Part shown: in pieces, positions 1 through 7,699 of the stretch
How the letters are laid out: each line of letters opens with the position of its first letter
How positions within the stretch are numbered: position 1 is the first letter of the stretch
NCBI RefSeq assembly: GCF_002844595.1
Contig: NZ_PJNW01000007.1
Coordinates: 1-64,000 of the forward strand
DNA: 64,000 nucleotides
Origin: Pleomorphomonas diazotrophica
GTDB lineage: Bacteria > Pseudomonadota > Alphaproteobacteria > Rhizobiales > Pleomorphomonadaceae
Reading direction: 5' to 3'
Notes under the pieces: model-generated
The model's input: only the letters and a program-made list of their open reading frames with translations
Told to the model about the DNA's origin: nothing
Database searches by the model: none
Made by a program: the position numbers and the translations under genes

Positions 1-64
1 GAATTCGCGTGCGAATTCAAGGTGGACCTCAGGCAGAATGGAGCGCAACGTTGATATCGCGCTC
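1..64. repeat. Partial copy of the intergenic palindromic element (right half), cut by window start
   Basis: The segment opens with the near-perfect palindrome GAATTCGCGTGCGAATTC (1-18). It continues into the right arm shared with the other copies (GGACCTCAGGCAGAATGGAGCGC) and ends with the typical GATATCGCGCTCC tail. The left half lies outside the window. It sits downstream of the acetyltransferase gene, matching the purely intergenic placement of its relatives. Confidence 0.7.
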
Positions 65-114
65 CTCTGCACAAGGCGTCTGATGCTCCTCCATCCACCT
101 CTTCGCCGCAGATC

Positions 115-915
115 TCAGTCAAGCGCCTCCAGATAGGCGACGCCGAAGGCGACGATATCCCGCGCTTCGATGAGGTGGCAGCGCGCGGAGCCGACCAGCC
201 CCTCGCGGTGGCGCCCCAGCGCCACATAGGCATTGGCGATCGTCTCGACGGCGTCGGGCTCACCCTCGATGGCGAAACGGTCGAGAATGCCGTTGGAATC
301 GAAATCCTCCGCCCGCTGCCAGACGACCTCACCGTCCGGCCCCAGCATCGGCATCTCGTAGGTGACGCGGCGCTTGCCGGGAATGTCGGCGATGGCCTCG
401 GCATAGTGCAGCACGGTGACCGTGTCGAGCGGGGCGCCCAACAGCAGCACCTTGCCGCCACTCTCCACGAAGCGCTCGAGCGGTGAGCCCTTCCCCAGCG
501 CTTCCCCGAGGCGATGCGGCTCGGTCAGCGCCGCGGCCAACCGTCCCACCGCCACCATCGAGGCGTCGGGATGGGCGCTGCGTCGGGCGCCCGGCGTGTC
601 CAGAAGAAACTGGTTGAGCAGGCCGAAGCCGCGATAGGTGCCTGATGCCGCCGGATCGAAGGGCGGCCATGCCCGCCGCTCTTCGTCGCCGAGGCGGGCG
701 CCGTTCAGCGTCTCCTCATAGGGTGACCGATCCCAGGAGGCATAGCCCATCAGCGTGCCCTCCGGCCCGACGGCGGCGCGGAGCGCATCGACCACCGCCC
801 TGGCGCCGCCGTCGACCGGGCCGATCGCCTTCAGCGAGGCATGGACCATCACGAGGTCGCCGGGCCGGAGGCCCAGCGCCTGAAGATCGGCTGTCAGCGA
901 TGCCTGCGTATGCAT
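115..915 (-). CDS. AAC(3)-family aminoglycoside N-acetyltransferase-like protein
   Basis: A 266-aa protein that matches the AAC(3)/YokD acetyltransferase family along its whole length. The N-terminal part has the 'LGLRPGDLVMVHASLKAIG' type segment (residues 14-32). A later 'LLLGAPLDTVTVLHYAE' segment (about 155-172) contains the conserved region that ends in the catalytic His. Family members transfer acetyl from acetyl-CoA to the 3-amino group of aminoglycosides, but many chromosomal members have unknown substrates, so resistance is not implied. It is cytoplasmic, with no signal peptide. It is the last gene before a palindromic element and is divergent from a small unknown gene at 1048. Confidence 0.85.
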   Translation of the reverse strand: MHTQASLTADLQALGLRPGDLVMVHASLKAIGPVDGGARAVVDALRAAVGPEGTLMGYASWDRSPYEETLNGARLGDEERRAWPPFDPAASGTYRGFGLLNQFLLDTPGARRSAHPDASMVAVGRLAAALTEPHRLGEALGKGSPLERFVESGGKVLLLGAPLDTVTVLHYAEAIADIPGKRRVTYEMPMLGPDGEVVWQRAEDFDSNGILDRFAIEGEPDAVETIANAYVALGRHREGLVGSARCHLIEARDIVAFGVAYLEALD

Positions 916-1047
916 GCGGCCCTCCGCCCCGGCACTCAGCCCTATATGGGCAGATCCTCGCCGAGCCCAAGGGGCTGCACCGCATTCAGCCCATCGGAGG
1001 AAATAGTCTTTTGCCCATTATGGTTGTCCCATCGCACCCCGCTGCCG

Positions 1048-1431
1048 ATGGAGACCGCCTTGCTCGATACCGATGCCATCTGGGCCAATCGCCTTGCCGC
1101 CTATCCCCACCGCTTCGATGGCCCCGATCTCCAGGGTGCCTCCGTGGAGGTGCCGGCCCACGTGGAACTGATCGGCCGGGCCGGCGTGCTTCTCGGTGGC
1201 ATCGACTGCGTCGTCACCCTGGACCACGACGGCGACGACTGGGAGATATCCGCCGTGGCCTACCGCTCGGAGTTCGGCGGCCCCGGCCATGACTTCGACG
1301 CGGCGCGCCTCCGGAGCCGCCAGCCGGACGGCACGCTGGCCGACCTCGCCGAGCGTGAAATCCTCCGCCTCGTCGACGGCCAGTACAACGCGCTGGCCGA
1401 TGCCGCGAGCCGGCGCGCATGCGAGCCCTGA
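1048..1431 (+). CDS. Hypothetical protein, 127 aa
   Basis: Not recognised. A small acidic cytoplasmic protein starting METALLDTD, with no signal peptide or membrane segment. The middle (residues 45-70) reads like a beta-rich stretch (GGIDCVVTLDHDGDDWEISAV) and the C-terminus is helical. The start at 1048 is the last in-frame ATG before the well-structured part. There is no good Shine-Dalgarno in front of it, and a GGAGG lies about 50 bases upstream, so the true start could be a non-ATG codon further 5'. It converges on the LysR gene 26 bases downstream. Confidence 0.55.
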   Translation: METALLDTDAIWANRLAAYPHRFDGPDLQGASVEVPAHVELIGRAGVLLGGIDCVVTLDHDGDDWEISAVAYRSEFGGPGHDFDAARLRSRQPDGTLADLAEREILRLVDGQYNALADAASRRACEP

Positions 1432-1456
1432 GCAGGTCCCTCGCGGCATCGTCCGC

Positions 1457-2362
1457 TCAGGCGTCATCGCCGAGGAACCCCTCGCCGAGATGCCGGCAGA
1501 GAAGCCGCAGCGCCGGTGACAGCAGGCGCCCCTTGGGAAAGTAGATGAACCACCCTGGATAGGGCTGCGACCACTCCTCCAACACCGTCACCAGTCCTCC
1601 GGACTTCAGATGCGGATCAACGGTGCCCTCCGTCACGCAGGCGATGCCACACCCCTCGAGCGCGGCGGCGATCAAGAGATCGGCGTCGTTGGTGGACAGA
1701 GCCCCGGCCTTGCTCAGCACCGTCCCGGCATCGCCGCGTTGAAACTCCCAGGCGAGCGTCCTTCCAGCCCCGAGACGGTAGTTCAGCCACCGATGGCCAT
1801 CGAGATCCGCCGGCTCGCGCGGTCGCCCGTGGCGGGCGAGATAGTCGGGCGAGGCGACGAGCAGGCCGCGAAGCGGCGGCGAGATCGGCAGGCTCTCCAT
1901 GTCGCTTCGCAAGGCCTCGCCCAATCGGATGCCGGCATCGAACCCTTCCGCCACGCTGTCGATGAGCTGGTCGTTGATGTCCACTTCCACCGAGATGTCC
2001 GGGTGGCGCCGCAGGAAGGACGGCAGGCGGGGCGCCAGGATCATCTGCGAGGCGACGCGCGGAACCGTCAGCCGAACGGTGCCCGACAGCGTGCCGGCCT
2101 CCCTCGCCGCCTCGGCAACCGAAAAGGCGATGGCCGCAAAGGCGGGGGCGATCCGGTCGCGAAGCCTGGCGCCATCCTCCGTCAGCGACAGGCTTCGCGT
2201 GGTGCGGTGAAACAGGCGGGTTCCAAGCCGTTCCTCGAGCGCCCGGACGGTATGGCTGATGGCCGACGGGGATACGGTCAACGCCTCGGCCGCCCGCCGA
2301 AAGCTTCCGAGCCGGGCAACGGCAAGGAAGGCCTCCAGTTCCGCATATTCAACACCACGCAT
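1457..2362 (-). CDS. LysR-family transcriptional regulator
   Basis: 301 aa. It has an N-terminal winged helix-turn-helix (residues 5-64, with AFLAVARLGSFRRAAEALTVSPSAISHTVRALEERLGTRLF) and a periplasmic-binding-like effector domain from about residue 90. The C-terminus includes the 'GWFIYFPKGRLLSPALRLL' end seen in CrgA/PA2877-type LTTRs that act on SDR or quinone genes. It is divergent from the SDR gene at 2459, the standard arrangement in which an LTTR controls its neighbour. A CATTGT-N14-ACAATG inverted repeat lies in the shared 96-bp promoter gap. Confidence 0.93.
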   Translation of the reverse strand: MRGVEYAELEAFLAVARLGSFRRAAEALTVSPSAISHTVRALEERLGTRLFHRTTRSLSLTEDGARLRDRIAPAFAAIAFSVAEAAREAGTLSGTVRLTVPRVASQMILAPRLPSFLRRHPDISVEVDINDQLIDSVAEGFDAGIRLGEALRSDMESLPISPPLRGLLVASPDYLARHGRPREPADLDGHRWLNYRLGAGRTLAWEFQRGDAGTVLSKAGALSTNDADLLIAAALEGCGIACVTEGTVDPHLKSGGLVTVLEEWSQPYPGWFIYFPKGRLLSPALRLLCRHLGEGFLGDDA

Positions 2363-2400
2363 TGATGCATCCCGTTCATGAGATAGCTGACATTTCAGCC

Positions 2401-2426
2401 CATTGTATAGGACACACCGGACAATG
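2401..2426. promoter_or_regulatory. Candidate LysR-type operator between divergent LysR and SDR genes
   Basis: CATTGT (2401-2406) and ACAATG (2421-2426) form perfect 6-bp inverted arms around a 14-bp spacer, containing a T-N-A type LTTR box. It is the only strong dyad in the gap between 2362 and 2459. Confidence 0.5.
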
Positions 2427-2458
2427 ATCTATCAGTCGTTCGCAGAAAGGGTGGAACC

Positions 2459-3238
2459 ATGACGCAAGGTCACGAACGGCTCGTTGGAAAAGTGGCGCTG
2501 ATATCGGGCGCCGGCAGCGGCATTGGCAAGGCGACCGCCCTCACGTTCGCCCGCGAGGGCGCCGCGCTGGCGCTGCTGGGCCGCACTGCCGCCAAGCTGG
2601 AGGCGGTGGCCGAGGAGATCCGGCGCGCCGGCGGCAAGGCCAGATCGATCGCGGCCGATGTCTCCGACGAAAGCGCGGTGGCGGCGGCGGTCGATGAGGT
2701 GGTCGCCACCTTCGGCGGCCTCGACATCGCCTTCAACAATGCCGGCATGCTGGGCTCCATGGCGCCGCTGGCGGAGATGCCGGCTACGGAGTTCGACGCG
2801 GTGATCGGCACCAACCTGCGCGGCGTATGGCTGATGGCGCGGGCGGAAGTCCGGGCGATGCTGGCCTCCGCCACCCGCGGCTCCATCATCAACACATCGT
2901 CCTTCGTGGCGCGCGCCGCCAGCGCCGGAACCACCGCCTATGCGGCCAGCAAGGCGGGGGTCGATGCCATGACGCGGGCTCTGGCGCTGGAAGTCGGTGG
3001 CAACGGCATACGCGTCAACAGCATTGCGCCGGGCGTCATCGAAACCGAGATGTTCAGCGGCTCGGGCGTGCCCGATGCAGTCCGGCAGGCGCTTACCAAC
3101 CATGCGGCCCTCAAGCGGTTGGGACAGCCCGATGACATCGCCGAAGCCGCCCTGTGGCTCGCGTCCGACCAGGCCGCCTTCGTCACCGGACAGAGCATCC
3201 TGATCGACGGCGGATTTGCCATACCGGGACTGCGATGA
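2459..3238 (+). CDS. SDR-family oxidoreductase (classical short-chain dehydrogenase)
   Basis: 259 aa, full classical SDR. The cofactor motif GAGSGIG is at residues 17-23 and NNAG at 93-96. The catalytic Ser lies in INTSS (near 147), with YAASK giving Tyr161 and Lys165. The PG motif (IAPGVIETEMF) follows, and the C-terminus is the usual 'ILIDGGFAIPGLR'. It should oxidise or reduce a small alcohol/ketone with NAD(P)(H); the substrate cannot be read from sequence. AGAAAGGGTGGAACC before the ATG supplies an RBS. It is divergent from the LysR gene, which probably regulates it. Confidence 0.93.
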   Translation: MTQGHERLVGKVALISGAGSGIGKATALTFAREGAALALLGRTAAKLEAVAEEIRRAGGKARSIAADVSDESAVAAAVDEVVATFGGLDIAFNNAGMLGSMAPLAEMPATEFDAVIGTNLRGVWLMARAEVRAMLASATRGSIINTSSFVARAASAGTTAYAASKAGVDAMTRALALEVGGNGIRVNSIAPGVIETEMFSGSGVPDAVRQALTNHAALKRLGQPDDIAEAALWLASDQAAFVTGQSILIDGGFAIPGLR

Positions 3239-3377
3239 CGGCAAGCGAAGGCCGGCCGACCGCTTTCGGGCATTGCGACCTTCGGTAGTTCTACCACCCA
3301 CGATTCCGCCTCAATGCCGGGCGATGGTCCGCGTCGATCGGGCAAGCCCCGAATAGCATGAGACGGAGAGACTGACG

Positions 3378-4106
3378 ATGATCGCCTTTTCCCGCCCGCT
3401 TCTGGTCGCCGCCGGCATGGTGCTGCTGCCTGCCGCCGCCTTGGCCGCCGACCCGGCGACCGCCACGCTGACGCTCACGGCCGATGGCGTCGTCAGTGCC
3501 ACGCCGGATACCGCCATCGTGTCGCTGGGCGTGGTGCAGGAGGCGGACTCCGCCGACAAGGCGCTGAGCGCCAACAACGCGGCCATGGAGAAGACGCTCG
3601 CCGCCCTGAAGGAGGCCGGCGTCGCCGACAAGGACATCGCCACCTCCTCCTTCACCATCGACCCGGTGATGGTCTACCCGCCACAGAAGGACGACGGCAC
3701 GCAGGAGCCGCCGAAGATCACCGGCTATCGCGTGTCCAACGCCGTCACCGTCAAGCTGCGCGACATCGCCAAGGCCGGCGGCCTGCTGGACAAGGTGATC
3801 CGTGTCGGCGCCAACGACGTGCGCGGCATCAGCTTCACCGTCGACGACCAGGACAGCCTGATGGACGAGGCGCGCGTCGAGGCGATGAAGACGCTGGAAA
3901 CCCGCGCCGCGCTCTATGCCAAGGCCGGCGGCTTCACGCTGAAGCGCCTCCTCTCGGTCTCCGAGGGCGGCGAGAACAACCCGCCGATGCCCATGATGAT
4001 GGCCAAGGCGGCGCCGCAGGCCGAAGTCGTGCCCTTCATGGCCGGCGAGCAGGACATCCGCGCCACCGTTCATATGACCTGGGAAATCGAGCCGGCGGCC
4101 AAGTAA
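3378..4106 (+). CDS. SIMPL domain (DUF541) periplasmic protein
   Basis: 242 aa. A Sec signal peptide covers residues 1-23 (cleavage after ALA). One SIMPL/DUF541 domain fills the rest, with the family's 'LTLTADGVVSATPDTAIVSLGV' opening and 'ITGYRVSNAVTVKLRDI' centre. SIMPL proteins are secreted or periplasmic and form oligomers; related proteins are linked to stress or outer-membrane integrity, but no reaction is known. A methionine-rich patch (PMPMMMAK, near residues 203-211) is unusual and could be a metal or oxidant sensor; that is inference. It is a single-gene unit followed by a candidate terminator. Confidence 0.9.
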   Translation: MIAFSRPLLVAAGMVLLPAAALAADPATATLTLTADGVVSATPDTAIVSLGVVQEADSADKALSANNAAMEKTLAALKEAGVADKDIATSSFTIDPVMVYPPQKDDGTQEPPKITGYRVSNAVTVKLRDIAKAGGLLDKVIRVGANDVRGISFTVDDQDSLMDEARVEAMKTLETRAALYAKAGGFTLKRLLSVSEGGENNPPMPMMMAKAAPQAEVVPFMAGEQDIRATVHMTWEIEPAAK

Positions 4107-4134
4107 GCTCCCAGGCGCTCCCAATCTCTCCACT

Positions 4135-4160
4135 CGACGGGTCCTCGGGCCCGCCGTTTT
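4135..4160 (+). terminator. Candidate intrinsic terminator after the SIMPL gene
   Basis: CGACGGG (4135-4141) can pair with CCCGCCG (4150-4156) with one mismatch across an 8-base loop, followed directly by TTTT. It lies between two convergent genes. Confidence 0.4.
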
Positions 4161-4164
4161 GCCG

Positions 4165-4548
4165 TCAGGCCACCGGATCGACCGGCCGCGAGCGGCCGTT
4201 CTCATCGATCGCCACATAGGTGAACTCGCCCTCGGTCACCTTCTCGTGGAGGTCGGTGATGAAGCGGCGCACCCAGACCTCGATGCGGATATGCATGGAG
4301 CTGCGGCCGACGCGCACGATGTCGGTATAGACGCAGAGAATGTCGCCCACCTTCACCGGCCGGTGGAACACCATGGCGTTGACCGCCACCGTCACCACCC
4401 GGCCGCCGCAGCGCTGCACCGCCGCCATGCCGCCGGCCGAATCCATCTGGCTCATCAGCCAGCCGCCGAAGATGTCGCCATTGGCATTGGTGTCCGCCGG
4501 CATGGCGATGGTGCGGATGGTGAGTTCGCCGTAGGGTTCTTCCGACAT
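4165..4548 (-). CDS. Acyl-CoA thioesterase, YciA-type hotdog protein
   Basis: 127 aa, the usual length for a single hotdog domain. 'MPADTNANGDIFGGWLMSQMD' near residues 16-36 carries the conserved helix and the catalytic Asp36. This is followed by 'AVQRCGGRVVTVAVNAMVFHRPVKVGD', typical of YciA/BACH thioesterases that hydrolyse short to medium acyl-CoA. The start at 4548 gives the family N-terminus (MSEEPYGELTIRTIAMP). The frame stays open a further 500 bases upstream, but that stretch is antisense to the next gene. It converges on the SIMPL gene. Confidence 0.9.
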   Translation of the reverse strand: MSEEPYGELTIRTIAMPADTNANGDIFGGWLMSQMDSAGGMAAVQRCGGRVVTVAVNAMVFHRPVKVGDILCVYTDIVRVGRSSMHIRIEVWVRRFITDLHEKVTEGEFTYVAIDENGRSRPVDPVA

Positions 4549-4619
4549 ATGTCCCAACCCGAGATTGCCTGAGGGTGTGTGGGTCTTAGGACAGATGACG
4601 AGACGGAAGCAACCGCTGC

Positions 4620-5444
4620 TTATTGGGGATTTGCAACCGGCTCTCCGCTGCCCGAGAGAAGCCGCGCTGCGCCCCAGAGCGCCGTCCGGAAGGCATCGTC
4701 GAAGCTGACGCCGCGTACCGACCAGCGGTGGACCGTGCCGCCCTGTTCCAGCGCCCAGTCCGCCACCCAGCCGTGATCGGCGTCGCTCCAGACGAGCCGG
4801 CCCGCCAGCGGCAGGTCGCCGCCAGCCGCCTCGGCCGCCTCTTTCAGCACGGACGACGCGGGATCGAGATGGGCGGGATCGAGGTTGAGCGCGGCCGTCT
4901 CCGGCGGGAACACCACGTCCAAGGCGATCAGGTTGGAGGCGTTGCCGAGGGATTGGCGCATGGCGAGGTCGCGCTCGTTGTTGGCCGCCACGGTGTAGCG
5001 GGCGGCCGGCTTCTCTACGTCGAGGAACACGGCGATCACCGGCCGGCGCATCAGCCACGGCTTGCCGCCGAGATCGCCGATCAGCCTGTCGAGCGGCGCC
5101 GTCTTGAAGCGGCAGGTGAGGTTGTGCGGCCGGTCATAGGTGCCCTGCTCGTCGTGGATGGGGCGCCCCTCAAGGCGATCGCGATAGGAATAGGCGGCGA
5201 CATAATCGGCCGCTTTCGTCATCGCCGCCCTGGCTTCGGGCTTGCCGGCCAGCGTGACGTCGCCGGTGACGCGCGTCAGCACCCGTTCGAGGCAGATGCC
5301 GAAGCCGGTCAGGCGGTTGGCCTCGCCCTGCCCGCTCACCACCACCTGGGATGTGTAGATGTCGCTCGGCTCGAAGGCGGCCGCTGGAACGGCCAGCGCG
5401 ACCAGAAGCGCAAGAAGCGTCGGAAACAAGTGGATGCGTCGCAT
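4620..5444 (-). CDS. DUF2066 domain-containing exported protein
   Basis: 274 aa from the start chosen here, which begins MRRIHLFPTLLALLVALAVP, a clean Sec signal peptide. A longer start at 5480 would add 12 residues before the signal sequence. The mature part matches DUF2066: 'YTSQVVVSGQGEANRLTGFGICLERVLTRVTGD' near the front, 'RRPVIAVFLDVEK' in the middle and 'RGVSFDDAFRTALWGAARLLSG' at the end. The family is periplasmic, of unknown function. It is divergent from the CGNR gene; the two start codons are 79 bases apart. Confidence 0.85.
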   Translation of the reverse strand: MRRIHLFPTLLALLVALAVPAAAFEPSDIYTSQVVVSGQGEANRLTGFGICLERVLTRVTGDVTLAGKPEARAAMTKAADYVAAYSYRDRLEGRPIHDEQGTYDRPHNLTCRFKTAPLDRLIGDLGGKPWLMRRPVIAVFLDVEKPAARYTVAANNERDLAMRQSLGNASNLIALDVVFPPETAALNLDPAHLDPASSVLKEAAEAAGGDLPLAGRLVWSDADHGWVADWALEQGGTVHRWSVRGVSFDDAFRTALWGAARLLSGSGEPVANPQ

Positions 5445-5523
5445 GGTTCCCCTCGCTATCGTTGTCTCGCACACTGTCAAAAACGCGACGGGGAGATTAA
5501 GTAACCCCGTAAGAGGTTACAGG

Positions 5524-6183
5524 ATGCCGCATAAGCGATCAACAGATGAGGTGGCGGCCTATTTCTCCGAGCTCGGGCGGCTCAGGATGCTGGGCGGCGA
5601 CGCGGCGCTCGATTTCGCCAACACTCGCCATTGGCGCGACGGCCGCGAGATCGACTTCCTCACCGGCTACCCGGCGCTGATCGACTGGGCGGTCGTCGCC
5701 GGCCTGTTGTCGGAGCACGAGCACGACCGCCTCGGAGAGGCGGAGACGCTGATGCCCTTGCAGGCCGCCGACGTGTTCTCGGCCACCGTCCGATTGCGGG
5801 ATATCTGGAAGATCCATCTCGGCGAGGCGACGCGCACGACGATCACCGCTCCTCCGCCATCCGAGGCGTTGCGCCACATGGTCGCCACGGCACTCGGCCC
5901 GCAGAATCTGGCGATCGCCGGCCTGCCCGCCGATCCGCTGGCCGGCGCCGACATGGCCCTGCCGCTCGCCCGGGCCGCGCTCGCCATCGGCGCCTTCTTG
6001 GCCCTGCCGCACGCCGGCACGCTGCGCATGTGCGAGGCCGACCCCTGCGGCGGCGTCTTCCTCGACACCAGCCGCTCGCAGAAGCGCCGCTGGTGCGCCA
6101 TGGATTCCTGCGGCAACCGCGTCAAGGCGCAGCGTCATCGCCTGCGCCTGAAGGCGGAAGCGGTGGAGCCGGCGAAGCGCTAA
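5524..6183 (+). CDS. CGNR zinc finger / ABATE domain putative transcription regulator
   Basis: 219 aa. The N-terminal ABATE domain (about residues 15-150) includes the hallmark 'GGDAALDFANTRHW'. The C-terminal zinc finger is near 165-205 with CEADPCGGVFLD...RRWCAMDSCGNR, giving four Cys and the CGNR signature followed by a basic tail. The family is thought to be a stress-responsive DNA-binding protein. The start is set by GTAAGAGGTTACAGG just before ATG 5524. The last four bases overlap the end of the convergent HlyU gene. Confidence 0.9.
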   Translation: MPHKRSTDEVAAYFSELGRLRMLGGDAALDFANTRHWRDGREIDFLTGYPALIDWAVVAGLLSEHEHDRLGEAETLMPLQAADVFSATVRLRDIWKIHLGEATRTTITAPPPSEALRHMVATALGPQNLAIAGLPADPLAGADMALPLARAALAIGAFLALPHAGTLRMCEADPCGGVFLDTSRSQKRRWCAMDSCGNRVKAQRHRLRLKAEAVEPAKR

Positions 6184-6464
6184 TTAAAGACAGACTTGCC
6201 GAGTTGATCCACGATCAGCCGGCCCTTCTCGAAGGCCATCTCCTTGGCCTGATCGACGTCGGAGAACTTGTCGGCGCGAATGAAGCGGTGCTCGCGAGTG
6301 ACACCGTCTTCCTCCAGGCTGACCACGCCGCAAAGCTGCCACTGGCCGCCATCCTTGAAGGGCGTCGCGGCGATCTTGAAGCCCTTGTACTCCTGCGTCT
6401 CCACAGGCTTGTCCGCCGCCGGCGCACCGTCACCGAGGCCGAACAGTTTCTTCAGGAACGACAT
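6180..6464 (-). CDS. HlyU-family protein
   Basis: 94 aa, full length for the HlyU family. It starts MSFLKKLFGLGDG, then 'YKGFKIAATPFKDGGQWQLCGVVS' and ends 'ADKFSDVDQAKEMAFEKGRLIVDQLG'. HlyU was named as a haemolysin regulator in Vibrio, but in alphaproteobacteria these small proteins are general and their role is not settled. The start at 6464 has an AGGGAAG-type RBS. The 3' end overlaps the CGNR gene by four bases. Confidence 0.85.
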   Translation of the reverse strand: MSFLKKLFGLGDGAPAADKPVETQEYKGFKIAATPFKDGGQWQLCGVVSLEEDGVTREHRFIRADKFSDVDQAKEMAFEKGRLIVDQLGKSVFN

Positions 6465-6559
6465 GGGCTTCCCTCCGTTTCGTGGTTCCCCAGCAATAAG
6501 GCCGCGAGAGGATGAGGGCAAGGCGGAGGGGCAGGTTACGCCTTCAATGGACAGGACAT

Positions 6560-6740
6560 ATGCGCCCTATTCGAGTCCCTTGCCTCTTTCTGCCCGAGGT
6601 TCACCTTGAGTTCGCACGCGAGTTCAAGAGGCCTTCGCGCAGAAGGACAATCTACCTATATGTTTTCATTAGATAATTCTATCTTCCTGCGCGAAGGCGC
6701 AGGACCTTGGGCAGAACAAGGCGAGCGGCGAATATAGATC
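6560..6740. repeat. Intergenic palindromic element, variant with extra hairpin in left arm
   Basis: The left arm CTGCCCGAGGTTCA (from 6590) and right arm GACCTTGGGCAG (ending 6714) bracket an AT-rich centre. The CTTCGCGCAGAAGGACA and TCCTGCGCGAAGGCGCAGGA blocks pair. The left arm contains an inserted small hairpin, TTGAGTTCGCACGCGAGTTCAAG, that is also present in the 42,200 copy and, as a variant, at 1-18. It fills the gap between HlyU and vapC. Confidence 0.8.
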
Positions 6741-6744
6741 TCCC

Positions 6745-7122
6745 CTACGAAGGTGCCTTCAGCCCATAGGGGATCCGCACGCCGGGCATATCCGCCGGGA
6801 AATCCCGACTGTTGCGGGTAACCAGCAGCGCGCCGGCCACATCGGCCGTCGCCTTGATGATGGCGTCGGGCAGGCGCATGCGCCGCTCCCGCCGGATGGC
6901 CACCGCCCGTTCGGCGATCTCGGCGTCGACACCGATCGTCTCGAAAGCCGCGAGAAAGGCCCGCGTCGCCGCCTCCACGCTGGCGTCCGCGCCGACCATC
7001 ACCTCCATCCAGGTGACGATGCTGATGGCGCTCCGGTCGTAGCGCTTCAGCTCCTCGCGGGCTTCCGGAAGACCTTGCAGGTAGTCGATCAGGATGCAGC
7101 TATCGAACAGCGGCTTCACCAT
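6745..7122 (-). CDS. vapC: VapC-type PIN-domain toxin (ribonuclease)
   Basis: 125 aa, standard for VapC. The PIN-domain acidic residues are all present: Asp7 (FDSCILIDY), Glu40 (TWMEV), Asp86 (LPDAIIKAT) and Asp107 in TRNSRDF. They form the Mg-dependent nuclease site that cleaves specific RNAs when free of antitoxin. The gene overlaps the upstream antitoxin by seven bases, which indicates translational coupling. Confidence 0.93.
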   Translation of the reverse strand: MVKPLFDSCILIDYLQGLPEAREELKRYDRSAISIVTWMEVMVGADASVEAATRAFLAAFETIGVDAEIAERAVAIRRERRMRLPDAIIKATADVAGALLVTRNSRDFPADMPGVRIPYGLKAPS

Positions 7123-7328
7123 TCCGTCCGCATCCGTTCCTGGTAAGCGAGGCCGTCCTCGCCGCCGCGCCAGAGGCCGAAGGCCGCATCGACATCGCCC
7201 GTCTGCGCCTCGTCGACGAGGCGGGAGAGCGCCGCCCGGATCAGCGACGCCCTGGAAACGCCCTTCTCGCGCGACAGGGCATTCAGCTTCTCCACCATGT
7301 CGTCAGGAATATCCACCAGCGCCCGCAT
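7116..7328 (-). CDS. vapB: VapB-type ribbon-helix-helix antitoxin
   Basis: 70 aa from ATG 7328. 'MRALVDIPDDMVEKLNALSREKGVSRASLIRAALSRLVDE' is a clear ribbon-helix-helix DNA-binding domain. The acidic/aromatic tail (AAFGLWRGGEDGLAYQERMRTEW) would bind the toxin. The start at 7328 is preferred over ATG 7340 because GGAGG sits five bases before it; the outer ATG has no SD. It likely represses its own promoter through the palindrome at 7342-7355. Confidence 0.9.
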   Translation of the reverse strand: MRALVDIPDDMVEKLNALSREKGVSRASLIRAALSRLVDEAQTGDVDAAFGLWRGGEDGLAYQERMRTEW

Positions 7329-7341
7329 CAACGCCTCCATC

Positions 7342-7355
7342 TGATATGCATATCA
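7342..7355. promoter_or_regulatory. vapBC operator palindrome
   Basis: TGATATGCATATCA is a perfect 14-bp palindrome immediately upstream of vapB. It is followed by a second AT-rich dyad (ATATCATATATCATGA). The position fits autoregulation by the VapBC complex. Confidence 0.55.
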
Positions 7356-7539
7356 TATATCATGACGGGCATTGCTTTCAAGCAAGAGGCACTCGACCGA
7401 GCGAACCCTCCACCGTTCGAGGACATGGCATAGTCACCTCCCTATACCGACCCATCCGCCTCATTTCTGAGGTTTCCCGAGACATCGAAAAATAGCACCC
7501 TCCTCAAGGAAACCGCGCGCACTGCCAGACACCTCCGCC

Positions 7540-7695
7540 AAAGATGAGTGGCAGACTGCTGAAATCGAAGCCTGTCTGATGGAAGCCGATCGGAGCGAGT
7601 TCGCAATGGTCGATGAGTTGCCTCGCATAATCGCCAAATACGGGAGGGTGGTTGGCAAGGCTTTTGTTATCCCCCCACCACACCCGACCAACTGA
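7540..7695 (+). pseudogene. Remnant of a ParD/CopG-type antitoxin gene (C-terminal part only)
   Basis: One frame reads AKDEWQTAEIEACLMEADR, then SEFAMVDELPRIIAKYGR and a stop at 7693. The W-x2-AEI-x-A-x2-EADR-x-EFA-x2-DE pattern resembles the C-terminal half of ribbon-helix-helix antitoxins (parD-like). No start codon or DNA-binding half is in frame upstream, and no toxin follows. I read it as a decayed fragment next to an intact vapBC. The family call rests on pattern memory only. Confidence 0.4.
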
Positions 7696-7699
7696 GCGC

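Noticed and set aside
115-915. Calling the first gene a proven aminoglycoside resistance gene
   Set aside because: The fold is AAC(3)-like, but environmental homologues often have other or unknown substrates.
6575-6600. tRNA-like T-arm (ATTCGAGTCCCT)
   Set aside because: No acceptor or anticodon stem around it; the sequence belongs to the palindromic element. No tRNA was found anywhere in the window.
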